The notes beneath the pieces are model-generated. The model was not told the origin of the DNA. It searched no databases and worked only from the letters and a program-made list of their open reading frames with translations. DNA of 64,000 bases from NCBI RefSeq assembly GCF_900104765.1, contig NZ_LT629737.1, positions 3,348,001-3,412,000 on the forward strand, given 5' to 3'. A program made the translations under genes and the position numbers. Below, piece after piece: positions 1 to 7,174 of the stretch (the stretch's first letter is position 1; every line of letters begins with the position of its first letter). Source of the DNA: Gillisia sp. Hel1_33_143 (GTDB taxonomy: Bacteria; Bacteroidota; Bacteroidia; Flavobacteriales; Flavobacteriaceae).

Positions 1-17
1 GATATTGTCTCATCATT

Positions 18-174
18 TAGGGGAAAAATACCCTTGATTTAGCTGTAGGTTTCAAATACATTTACTTATTCATTTTAGTTAGCTAAAATGTTTTGGGGCA
101 AAAAAGTGCTGTGAAGGTGTAGATATTAATAGGTAGGGCTGTTAATATTGGAATTACTGGAACAGCACTTTTTT
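18..174. repeat. Non-coding module, copy 1
   Basis: Three blocks lie in fixed order. AGGGGAAAAATACCCT is at 19-34. An inverted repeat has arms CATTTTAG (71-78) and CTAAAATG (83-90). A hairpin has a perfect 13-bp stem (100-112 with 162-174) and AGGTAGGGCT in its loop (131-140). The same three blocks recur at 2197-2348 with the first two exactly 52 bp apart in both places. Read on the minus strand, this is a terminator followed by a palindrome and a GGGTATTTTTCCCC box that would lie upstream of a gene beyond the left edge. Read on the plus strand, it could be a small RNA gene with its own promoter. I cannot decide between these. Confidence 0.75.
100..174. terminator. Long-loop hairpin, probable bidirectional terminator
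   Basis: The arms at 100-112 and 162-174 are perfectly complementary over 13 bp, with a run of A on the left and T on the right, so either strand ends in a U-tract. It sits about 40 bp past the stop codon of the minus-strand membrane-protein gene at 215-925 and would terminate that unit. The 49-nt loop is unusually long for a plain terminator. Confidence 0.6.
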
Positions 175-214
175 ATTGATACCCATTAGAACTCTTTCTA
201 ATGGGACAAAGATT

Positions 215-925
215 TCACTTTCCAGATCGCGCACATATTAAAAAGCCAAGGGAGAAAGTGCAATACATAAAAATATTGCAAAACCTCAAAACAGAACTGT
301 AGAACAAGAGAAACTCTTTATTTTCCCAACTAAAGTATGTGTTATAAATGTAAATAGGTGTTACACATAAGTTCCAAACTACGGTGCCAATGGCAATATA
401 AAAAAGCAAATCTTTAGTAAAATATAGAATATCATCGTTGTTAAGCAGCTTCAAAAAATAAGTGCCCACACATGCCAAAAGCAATAAATTACCCAACAAT
501 ATATTAGGAATAAGATATTCTACAAATAAATTTCCTGAAAACAGAATTACAGCTAAAGCAATTATAGCATACAAAAACATTGCAAGCCTAAACCACTTTC
601 TGAGCAAAAAAGTTTTGAAAGAACTAACAAATACCGAACAATACACTAGATACGTAATTGGTTTTAAAAGATTATACAACCATTCATTTCTTACAAGTAC
701 AGAATTTCTTAACCAGGGAAAGGTTTTATAATTATCAAAATAATTCCAAATAGTATAAAACCCAGCAGTGTCTAAGAAAAAAACAAACCATAAAAACCAG
801 ACAAAAATTCTATTTTTTTGTGGAGCAGTTCTGATTTTATAAAGATAATAACTACCACAAATAGCAGCCATTAGCTCTAATATCGCCCCAGAATATAATT
901 TATTTTCTAATATATATTCTAGCAC
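215..925 (-). CDS. Seven-helix membrane protein of unknown function (paralogue B)
   Basis: This is a 236-residue integral inner-membrane protein with about seven hydrophobic segments (roughly residues 12-31, 39-60, 85-106, 112-130, 135-158, 170-194, 205-230) and no signal peptide or soluble domain. It is a clear paralogue of the next gene (978-1721). Both share WNYFDNY followed by FPWL (about residues 60-72), RNEW (79-82), a KDLLFYIAIG stretch and WNLCVTPIYIY in helix 6, and CNIFMY in helix 7. Polar and aromatic residues conserved within and between helices suggest a sensor or channel rather than a simple anchor, but that is inference. The start is GTG at 925-923; a nearby ATG at 930 is out of frame and soon stopped. 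I do not recognise the family. Confidence 0.85.
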   Translation of the reverse strand: MLEYILENKLYSGAILELMAAICGSYYLYKIRTAPQKNRIFVWFLWFVFFLDTAGFYTIWNYFDNYKTFPWLRNSVLVRNEWLYNLLKPITYLVYCSVFVSSFKTFLLRKWFRLAMFLYAIIALAVILFSGNLFVEYLIPNILLGNLLLLACVGTYFLKLLNNDDILYFTKDLLFYIAIGTVVWNLCVTPIYIYNTYFSWENKEFLLFYSSVLRFCNIFMYCTFSLGFLICARSGK

Positions 926-977
926 TTCATAAGACTTAATAAGTTATTCTATGTTTAATTTTGCACCTAGACTTAGG

Positions 978-1721
978 TTACTCAGGTTTCTTCCATATAC
1001 CAATCTTTTTAAAAGGGGTAACACACACCACAAATCCAACTGCAAAAGCAGAATACATAAATATGTTGCAGTATCTCAAGATTGCTGCGTATAATAATAT
1101 AAACTCCTCATTCTCCGTATTAAAATAATCATCATAAATATAAATTGGAGTAACACAAAGATTCCAAATAACTACTCCAATAGCTATATAAAACAATAGA
1201 TCTTTAGAAAAATAAAGAATTTTATCGCTTTTTAACAGCTGTTGGAAATACACCGCTATACTACTCAAAAGCAGCAGTGTTCCCAGAAAAATATTTATGA
1301 TAATATATTCCTTAAAAACATCTCCGATAAATAAGATTTCTATTACTCCAAATATCAAATAAAATAATGTTGCAGCCTTTAATACACTTTTCATCTTTGA
1401 AGCAATTAAAGAATCAATAAACATTAAACTTTGAACTAAATAAGAAATAACAATTAAACAGTTAAAATACCATTCATTGCGAGCAAAGGGAGAATCTTGT
1501 AACCATGGAAAGGTTTGGTAATTATCAAAATAATTCCAAACTGCATATAATCCAACAATATCTGCAATTAGCACAAACCATAAATACCAAGCAAAAAACT
1601 TGAATCTGAATGCTGTATTTTTGCTTTTAGTAATATAATAACTGCCCGCAAGAGCAGCTAATAATTCAAAAATATGGGTTATATATATATTATATTTTAA
1701 ATAGTAATCTAAAGTATCCAT
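978..1721 (-). CDS. Seven-helix membrane protein of unknown function (paralogue A)
   Basis: This 247-residue protein is a tandem paralogue of the gene at 215-925, with about seven hydrophobic segments and the same signature motifs in the same order (GSYY in helix 1, WNYFDNY, FPWL, RNEW, KDLLFYIAIG, WNLCVTPIYIY, CNIFMY). It starts with ATG only 10 bp after the stop of the 123-residue gene and ends 52 bp before its paralogue, so the three genes are probably one transcript. Keeping two diverged copies side by side suggests a heteromeric pair or two specificities; this is inference. The C-terminal tail is short and basic (KKIGIWKKPE), as expected for a cytoplasmic end. No known domain was recognised. 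Confidence 0.85.
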   Translation of the reverse strand: MDTLDYYLKYNIYITHIFELLAALAGSYYITKSKNTAFRFKFFAWYLWFVLIADIVGLYAVWNYFDNYQTFPWLQDSPFARNEWYFNCLIVISYLVQSLMFIDSLIASKMKSVLKAATLFYLIFGVIEILFIGDVFKEYIIINIFLGTLLLLSSIAVYFQQLLKSDKILYFSKDLLFYIAIGVVIWNLCVTPIYIYDDYFNTENEEFILLYAAILRYCNIFMYSAFAVGFVVCVTPFKKIGIWKKPE

Positions 1722-1731
1722 TTAATGAATA

Positions 1732-2103
1732 TTAGTACATAGTTGGAGGCCACTTTCCAGTACCGTTATTTAATGGATCTATTTCTTCGTTATCTACATC
1801 TTCAAATTCTATAGAATCATCAATTTTCACTCTCTTTGTTGGTGAGAAGAATACCGTAGCTAAACTTGGTTCTGTATCTGTTGCCTCGTAAGCACCAAAC
1901 CATACATTTATACCTGGTGTATCTACACCTTGCATTTCAGATTTCTTTTTAACATCATCTAAATAAGCTTGCAATTCTTCTACAGTAAAATAAAATTGAC
2001 ATGTATCTTCATGTGTAGTACCCCCAGTGGTAACCAGAGATCTAGTTTCCCACCATTTTTTTTGCAACTTTTTAGCCTTTGCCACAGTAATTTTTCTACT
2101 CAT
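1732..2103 (-). CDS. Small soluble protein of unknown function, first gene of the cassette
   Basis: This 123-residue protein has no signal peptide and no membrane segment. The N-terminus is basic and probably helical (KAKKLQKKWWETR, about residues 8-20). The middle has a FTVEELQAYLDDVKKK helix and a VWFGAY strand followed by FFSPTKR. The C-terminal tail is acidic and ends in DPLNNGTGKWPPTMY. I believe similar small proteins with a WFGAY / SPT core and a PLN-G-PP-Y tail occur in other Bacteroidota, but I cannot name a family. It leads a three-gene cassette with two membrane-protein paralogues, and a duplicated palindrome and box lie about 95-165 bp upstream of its ATG. Confidence 0.8.
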   Translation of the reverse strand: MSRKITVAKAKKLQKKWWETRSLVTTGGTTHEDTCQFYFTVEELQAYLDDVKKKSEMQGVDTPGINVWFGAYEATDTEPSLATVFFSPTKRVKIDDSIEFEDVDNEEIDPLNNGTGKWPPTMY

Positions 2104-2196
2104 ATCATTAATGATTCTAAAAATTAATAATCTTAAAATTTAAATATTTTGTTAAAATTAGAAAATTATTTAAGTATATAGAATATAAAATGATAA

Positions 2197-2348
2197 AAGG
2201 GGAAAAACACCCTTTCCAAACTCCAAAGTTGCTATTACTTTTGAAATATCATTTTAGTCTTCTAGAATGATCAGGATTAAAAAGTGCCGTAAGGTCTTAA
2301 TATTATTAGGTAGGGCTTTTAATATTAATATTGAAAAGGCACTTTTTT
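2197..2348. repeat. Non-coding module, copy 2
   Basis: This is the second copy of the module at 18-174. AGGGGAAAAACACCCT is at 2198-2213, the palindrome arms CATTTTAG and CTAGAATG are at 2250-2257 and 2262-2269, and the hairpin arms are at 2279-2288 and 2338-2347 with AGGTAGGGCT in the loop at 2308-2317. The spacing between box and palindrome is 52 bp in both copies, and palindrome to hairpin agrees within 1 bp. The hairpin arms differ between copies but each pairs with itself (CTGT/ACAG in copy 1, CC/GG here), which is covariation. On the minus strand the palindrome and box precede the 123-residue gene and are the best candidates for its control region. Confidence 0.75.
2279..2347. terminator. 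Long-loop hairpin, probable terminator of the pxp operon
   Basis: AAAAAGTGCC pairs with GGCACTTTTT across a 49-nt loop, giving a U-tract on both strands. It lies about 30 bp past the stop of pxpC on the minus strand, where it would end the operon, and before the control region of the next minus-strand unit. Confidence 0.6.
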
Positions 2349-2376
2349 ATATTCTTACTTTCCATTTTAAAAATAT

Positions 2377-3240
2377 CTAATTTCCAAAATCTTTAAAACT
2401 GAACATTACTTGATCTCCCATAATCTTCTGAGACATTGTATTTATTCCATTTTCTGTTAACTGTAATATTCTTGGATAACCGCCCGTTGTTTGGCAATCT
2501 CTCATCAAAACGATTAAATTTCCGGAAGGAGTTAATTGCACCGTACCCGGAACTACCGGAGAAGTAATAATTGGCAATAATTCATTTTTAAGTTTTTCTG
2601 TAAGCTGGATAGCCATTCTACTGTTATTCTTATCGATCGTAAAAAATCTATTTTTAATTTCTTCCTTAGTTGAAGTGGATAGTTTATAAAATTCCGGTCC
2701 TTCCTCTAATTCAATTTTTGTTTCAAATACATGTTTACTATTTACTTTAACCGAAGCATTTGTTGCTGCATCCTTTTGTTCGAAATCTTGAAAATAAAGG
2801 ATCATTCCTTTTTCTAATTTGATATTTTCAGAAATTCCCTCATACCAACTTTTGCTTTCAAGAATAGTTTCCGTCTTAAATCCTCCGGAAATAGATAGAT
2901 AAGTTCTACAGCCATTTACTCTTTTACCAAAAGAAAGTTCATCTCCTTCTTCCAGAAAATATACCTGATCATTTTGTATTTCTTCGTCGTTGATTTTAGG
3001 GGAAAGATTGGCGCCGGTAATTCCAATTTTCGCGGCAGAATGAAACTTTAATTTTGGCCCCATTTGCGTAATTTCCAACACCGCATAATCTTCAGAATTC
3101 TGTAAAATAAGGTTTGCCATTTTAGCAGAAAACATATCCATAGCGCCACTAATTGGAACTCCATATTTTCTAAAATTATGCCTTCCTAGATCTTGAATAG
3201 TTGAAAATAAACCGGGACTTAAAACTTCAATTTTAGCCAT
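2377..3240 (-). CDS. pxpC: 5-oxoprolinase subunit C (PxpC / KipA / YbgK family)
   Basis: This is the larger catalytic subunit of the ATP-dependent prokaryotic 5-oxoprolinase, which with PxpA and PxpB opens 5-oxoproline (pyroglutamate) to glutamate in the cytoplasm. The protein is 287 residues, a little shorter than the E. coli homologue. The family start is visible (VLSPGLFSTIQDLGR, residues 6-20), then YGVPISGAMD, and near the C-terminus QTTGGYPRI. It was formerly annotated as biotin-dependent carboxylase or allophanate hydrolase subunit 2. It overlaps pxpB by 8 bp, so the two are translationally coupled. It is the last gene of a five-gene minus-strand operon. Identification is firm; activity on 5-oxoproline follows from the pxpABC set. 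Confidence 0.93.
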   Translation of the reverse strand: MAKIEVLSPGLFSTIQDLGRHNFRKYGVPISGAMDMFSAKMANLILQNSEDYAVLEITQMGPKLKFHSAAKIGITGANLSPKINDEEIQNDQVYFLEEGDELSFGKRVNGCRTYLSISGGFKTETILESKSWYEGISENIKLEKGMILYFQDFEQKDAATNASVKVNSKHVFETKIELEEGPEFYKLSTSTKEEIKNRFFTIDKNNSRMAIQLTEKLKNELLPIITSPVVPGTVQLTPSGNLIVLMRDCQTTGGYPRILQLTENGINTMSQKIMGDQVMFSFKDFGN

Positions 3241-3967
3241 TAAATTCTTCTGATTTTAATTGAAAATTACCACTCATTTTTTCAATCATAATTTCATCAT
3301 GTTCCTCTAATGAAACTTGATAAAATTTCACTTTATCTCCTGCATAAATTTGACAAGGAGGATTGCTATTTTTATCAAATAATTGCACTGGAGAATTACC
3401 AATAATTTGCCAGCCGCCTGGACTTGATTTTGGATAAATTCCTGTCTGTTTTTCACCTATTCCAACGGCTCCTTTTTCCACCATTAATCTCGGTTCATTT
3501 TTACGAGAAATTTGAAGTCTTTTATCTAGCCCTCCCAGATATAGAAACCCAGGTAAAAAACCAATGAAATAGACAGTATAAATTGGAGCGGTATGTAAAG
3601 TTATAATATCTAAAACAGATAACTTATTGTGTGTTGATATAAGTTGAAGATCAAGACCATATTTTTCATTATAACATACCGGAATATGAAAAATAGTGTA
3701 GTTGTTGTTTTTTGTTATATTCGTGTCTTCCAAGAGCTCTTTTAAGGCCTTAAACTCACTATAGATATTATCTATATTGAATATGTAAGTAATTAATAAC
3801 GAGCAATATGTGTTAATTACCTCAACCTTTACTTTAGAATAATATTTTTCTAATTTATTTTTGAAGAATAAAAGCTTTTCTAAGCCATTATATGAGATTT
3901 CAGGCTCAAATTCTATTAGAATTGAGCGTTCCCCCATCTTTGTAAATCGTGGAAAATCACTATTCAT
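3233..3967 (-). CDS. pxpB: 5-oxoprolinase subunit B (PxpB / KipI / YbgJ family)
   Basis: This is the 244-residue partner of PxpC in the 5-oxoprolinase complex. Family features are GERSILIEF near the N-terminus (residues 12-20), HIPVCYNEKYGLDL in the middle, GFLPGFLYLGGL and, near the C-terminus, SPGGWQIIGNSPVQLFD. It overlaps pxpC at its 3' end and pxpA at its 5' end, each by 8 bp, an arrangement typical of subunits made in fixed ratio. B. subtilis KipI also inhibits the sporulation kinase KinA; no such role is expected here, because Bacteroidota do not make endospores. Confidence 0.93.
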   Translation of the reverse strand: MNSDFPRFTKMGERSILIEFEPEISYNGLEKLLFFKNKLEKYYSKVKVEVINTYCSLLITYIFNIDNIYSEFKALKELLEDTNITKNNNYTIFHIPVCYNEKYGLDLQLISTHNKLSVLDIITLHTAPIYTVYFIGFLPGFLYLGGLDKRLQISRKNEPRLMVEKGAVGIGEKQTGIYPKSSPGGWQIIGNSPVQLFDKNSNPPCQIYAGDKVKFYQVSLEEHDEIMIEKMSGNFQLKSEEFNG

Positions 3968-4700
3968 ATCTGCGTATTTCTATTTCATTTTTTTGAAATT
4001 TCTCCTTTAAATACCTCATGATGTTTACCGAATTTTCAGTATCGCTATGCAAGCAAAATGTATCTGCAAAAGAGGTAATTTCCTCTCCATTCTCACATCG
4101 AATTTTAGACGTTGAAAACATAGAAAAAACATGTTTGAAAACCTCTTCTTTTTTAGTTATTAGCGCGTTCGATTTTTCTCTTGAAACCAAGCTATAATCT
4201 GGATTATAATTTCTATCTACAAAGGCTTCAAAAAACACTTCAACTTTAGCTTTTGCCAAGTCAGCAATAATAGAATTTTGAGGCGCATAAAGGATCAAAC
4301 TTTCATCTAATTTTAAGATGGAATCCACAACAATTTGAGCGATATTTTCATCTTTTGCAGCTTCATTATATAGCGCTCCGTGAGGTTTAAAATGACTGAT
4401 CTTGGCACCTTCATTTTTGGCGATTTTCATCAAAGATAAAACCTGTGAGCAAATGGATTTTTTAAGATCTGAATTTGAAATATTAAGACTCTTTCTACCA
4501 AAATTTTCTTTATCTGGATAAGAAGGATGGGCTCCTATTTCCACCTGATTTTTCATGGCCATTCTTATGGTTTGCAACATCAAATTTTGATCTCCTGCAT
4601 GACCTCCACAAGCAATATTACAAGCAGAAATAAGAGACATTAATTGCGCATCGAATTTGCCACCTTCTCCTAGATCGCAATTGATATGTATAGCTTTCAT
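3960..4700 (-). CDS. pxpA: 5-oxoprolinase subunit A (PxpA / LamB-YcsF family)
   Basis: This 246-residue LamB/YcsF-family protein has almost exactly the length of E. coli PxpA. Diagnostic motifs are INCDLGEGG at the N-terminus (residues 6-14), NIACGGHAGD (about 28-37), IGAHPSYPD, and ISHFKPHGALYN, which carry the conserved Asp and His residues of the family. It acts with PxpB and PxpC in ATP-dependent cleavage of 5-oxoproline to glutamate. The ATG lies 10 bp after the stop of the NRAMP-fold transporter, so transport and cleavage are probably co-expressed. Confidence 0.94.
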   Translation of the reverse strand: MKAIHINCDLGEGGKFDAQLMSLISACNIACGGHAGDQNLMLQTIRMAMKNQVEIGAHPSYPDKENFGRKSLNISNSDLKKSICSQVLSLMKIAKNEGAKISHFKPHGALYNEAAKDENIAQIVVDSILKLDESLILYAPQNSIIADLAKAKVEVFFEAFVDRNYNPDYSLVSREKSNALITKKEEVFKHVFSMFSTSKIRCENGEEITSFADTFCLHSDTENSVNIMRYLKEKFQKNEIEIRRYE

Positions 4701-4710
4701 GATAGAAATT

Positions 4711-5934
4711 TTATAAAGATTGGAATACTGTATAAATGGATTTTGCTCCCAAAAAAATAGCGATGATAATAATTATCATCCCCAAAATATTTTGAACTAT
4801 ACTATTTTTATACCTACCAAGTACTGAAGATCTATTTACTATCCAAAATAAGAAAATAGCTATTATAGGCAATAATAAGCCATTTGCAATTTGAGCAAAA
4901 CGGATGATTTCTATAGGATTTAATTTAAGAGAAGAAAAGGTCACACCTAAAAGAATGATGCTAGCCCATACAAGTTTAAATTTAAATGTTTTTAAACCAC
5001 CTTGCCACCCTAGACAACCTTTAACCACATATGCTGCAGCTAAGGGTGCAGTTATAGAAGAAGTAATTCCTGCTGCTAAAAGACCAACTCCTATAAACCA
5101 TCCTGCAAAATCTCCGAATAAAGGTTTTAAACCTTGCGCAAGATCTGCAGCGCTATTCACATTAGTTAAGCCAGGAACTGCAGAGGTAATAACAATAGCC
5201 ATTGAAACTAACCCGCCCAATGCAATGGCAACTATCAATTCTTTTCTTGCAATGGGTAATTGCGAGGGTTTATTCCACTTTTCTCCAACCAAAGAGGCAT
5301 GTAAAAATAGGTTATAAGGAACCACGGTAGTCCCCACCAATGCAATTACGGTTAGAATTTTATCTGCACCTAATTCCGGAAGAAAAAGACCTTTAAATAT
5401 TTTAGTTAGATCGGGATTGGTAATAATTGCGGTTACAACAAATGAAACACTCATTACCAGCACCAAACAAATAAATACTCTCTCTAATATTTTATAATTC
5501 CCCAGAGATAATAATCCAAAAGCAATTGCGCCTACAGCAATACTCCAAAGATTTATAGAAAAGAAACCAATATCATAATATTTTGGAGTTACTACAGAAG
5601 TTATTCCAAGTACCGCTCCGGTAATATTCCCTGCTTCATAAGCAGCATTACCTATTACAATAGCAGAAAATATAAGTACAATTGCAAGTTTTCTTAGAGA
5701 AGGTGTTTTAATTTCATCTCGAATACATTCACTCAAACCTTTTTGTGCTATAATTCCCAACCTTGCAGCCATTTCTTGAAGCACAATACAAGCAATTATA
5801 GATAAAAGCAAAGCCCACAGTAAGGCATATTGAAAATTAACGCCGGCTAAAGTACAAACGGTAACTGTACCGGGACCTATAAATGCCGCCGAAACTAAAA
5901 CTCCCGGTCCTACATTATTAAGCCAGTTTTTCAC
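4711..5934 (-). CDS. NRAMP-fold transporter lacking the metal-binding motif
   Basis: This 407-residue inner-membrane protein of the NRAMP fold (LeuT-like) has about 11 hydrophobic segments. In true Mn/Fe transporters helix 1 carries DPGN and helix 6 carries MPH. Here the matching places read GPGT (residues 20-23) and VVPYN (about 203-207), so the metal-coordinating Asp, Asn and Met are all absent. B. subtilis ycsG, also an NRAMP relative, sits beside the same ycsF/kip genes. With pxpA directly downstream, I infer transport of 5-oxoproline or a related organic acid rather than a metal. The start is GTG at 5934-5932, overlapping the upstream stop by 4 bp (GTGA). The fold is sure; the substrate is inference. 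Confidence 0.85.
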   Translation of the reverse strand: MKNWLNNVGPGVLVSAAFIGPGTVTVCTLAGVNFQYALLWALLLSIIACIVLQEMAARLGIIAQKGLSECIRDEIKTPSLRKLAIVLIFSAIVIGNAAYEAGNITGAVLGITSVVTPKYYDIGFFSINLWSIAVGAIAFGLLSLGNYKILERVFICLVLVMSVSFVVTAIITNPDLTKIFKGLFLPELGADKILTVIALVGTTVVPYNLFLHASLVGEKWNKPSQLPIARKELIVAIALGGLVSMAIVITSAVPGLTNVNSAADLAQGLKPLFGDFAGWFIGVGLLAAGITSSITAPLAAAYVVKGCLGWQGGLKTFKFKLVWASIILLGVTFSSLKLNPIEIIRFAQIANGLLLPIIAIFLFWIVNRSSVLGRYKNSIVQNILGMIIIIIAIFLGAKSIYTVFQSL

Positions 5935-7091
5935 TTATTAACTTTGGCTTCCTGCAATGCGTATATAGCAAAACTTCCTAACCAATGCCCTCCTTCATAA
6001 CTATCTCCTGTGAGATTATTAAAAGAACTACTCACGTGTTGATCTGCAACTTTCTTTAAATGACCATAGATTTCAGGATATTGATTGGTTAGACCATACA
6101 TCACCCAAGCTCTGCTAAAGTTAAGTCCGTCCAGATGCACTAATTTTCCATCAGTTCTGTCTGACACTTCTCCTGGTTCTAAAGCGAAATCTTTATTTTT
6201 TAGGTCTGGCATAAAATCTTGGATCCAAAGGTCGAAAGCAGCTTTAGGAAGTACTTTTCGCATAATATCTACCTCTTCTAAACAAGGAGATAGAAAATCA
6301 AATCCGCTTGGTTCCCAAGACATTGGGCAATTATCATCTTTTAAATAATAATCTTTGGCTCTTTTTTCTATAATAGATAAAAAGTTTTCATTGTTTGCAG
6401 TTACCGCATAGTCATGCGCAAAGCTTAAGGCAAAAGCAGTATTAGTATGCTCTCCAACTCTTATGGGATAATTTAATTTTGGTAGGAATTCTGAAAATCT
6501 ATCAACTATTATTCCTGTAAGCGGTTGCATATTTTTAGAAAGCTCCACTCCTAGATCGCTATCCCATGTACGCAATTCTTCATCTAATTTTAAAAGCCAT
6601 GCCCAACCATAGGTACGTTCATAATCTGCATTGTGCTCCCCTCTAAAATAAGATACTTCTGCATCTATATTTTCTTTTGATAGAGATTGCTGCAAGGCTA
6701 CTTTAATATCATTAGCTTTATCTAATTTTGGAAATTCTTTTAATAATCTTACTAAAGACCAATGCGCATGCACAGAAGAATGCCAATCAAAACAGCCATA
6801 GAATGCTGGGTGCAATATTTTAGGGTTTTTAATATCTGCTTCGCTGCCTAGGGTTTGCCCTAATTTATTTGGATATTCTGTATTGATACAAGCCAATGGC
6901 AACTCCACCAATTTGTTTGCTTCTTCTAAATTTAGTGCTATAGCATCAGAACCAATCAAAGCGTCTATAGATATTACAGATTCTGATACACTATCTGATG
7001 CAGCATTTTTAGCGTTTTCTGGATCATCACGATTTTCACCTTTGCAACCAATTAATAAAACAAGCAGTAACGATAGGAAAGTTCTTTTCAT
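5931..7091 (-). CDS. DUF2891 lipoprotein
   Basis: This 386-residue predicted lipoprotein has a short signal sequence ending in LLIGC (Cys about residue 16) followed by KGENRDD. The body matches my recollection of DUF2891: HPAFYGCFDWHSSVHAHW (about residues 96-113), GEHTNTAFALSFAHDYA, SWEPSGFDFLSPCLEE and a GGHWLGSFA stretch near the end, all rich in Trp, His and acidic residues as in alpha/alpha-barrel enzymes. No function is established that I know of. It is the first gene of the operon leading into the NRAMP-fold transporter and pxpABC, so a role in releasing or processing pyroglutamyl or glycan-linked substrates in the periplasm is possible but unproven. Confidence 0.8.
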   Translation of the reverse strand: MKRTFLSLLLVLLIGCKGENRDDPENAKNAASDSVSESVISIDALIGSDAIALNLEEANKLVELPLACINTEYPNKLGQTLGSEADIKNPKILHPAFYGCFDWHSSVHAHWSLVRLLKEFPKLDKANDIKVALQQSLSKENIDAEVSYFRGEHNADYERTYGWAWLLKLDEELRTWDSDLGVELSKNMQPLTGIIVDRFSEFLPKLNYPIRVGEHTNTAFALSFAHDYAVTANNENFLSIIEKRAKDYYLKDDNCPMSWEPSGFDFLSPCLEEVDIMRKVLPKAAFDLWIQDFMPDLKNKDFALEPGEVSDRTDGKLVHLDGLNFSRAWVMYGLTNQYPEIYGHLKKVADQHVSSSFNNLTGDSYEGGHWLGSFAIYALQEAKVNK

Positions 7092-7174
7092 TTTAGATGG
7101 GATTCTGTCAACTTAATTGTTAATTTCTCAAATGTATTAAAATCATTCGGATAGGTTAAAAAAGTAAGAAAAAA

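Noticed and set aside
462-731. Plus-strand open frame opposite a 7-helix gene
   Set aside because: It is antisense to a gene with a clear paralogue; the encoded sequence has no recognisable feature.
18-2348. Transposon or MITE bounded by the duplicated modules
   Set aside because: The copies are in the same orientation, no transposase or target-site duplication is seen, and the conserved blocks look regulatory or terminator-like.
4904-5317. Plus-strand open frame of 137 codons inside the NRAMP-fold gene
   Set aside because: It lies wholly antisense to a well-supported membrane-protein gene and shows no domain.
4711-5934. Annotation as Mn/Fe transporter MntH
   Set aside because: The metal-binding DPGN and Met-Pro-His motifs are missing.
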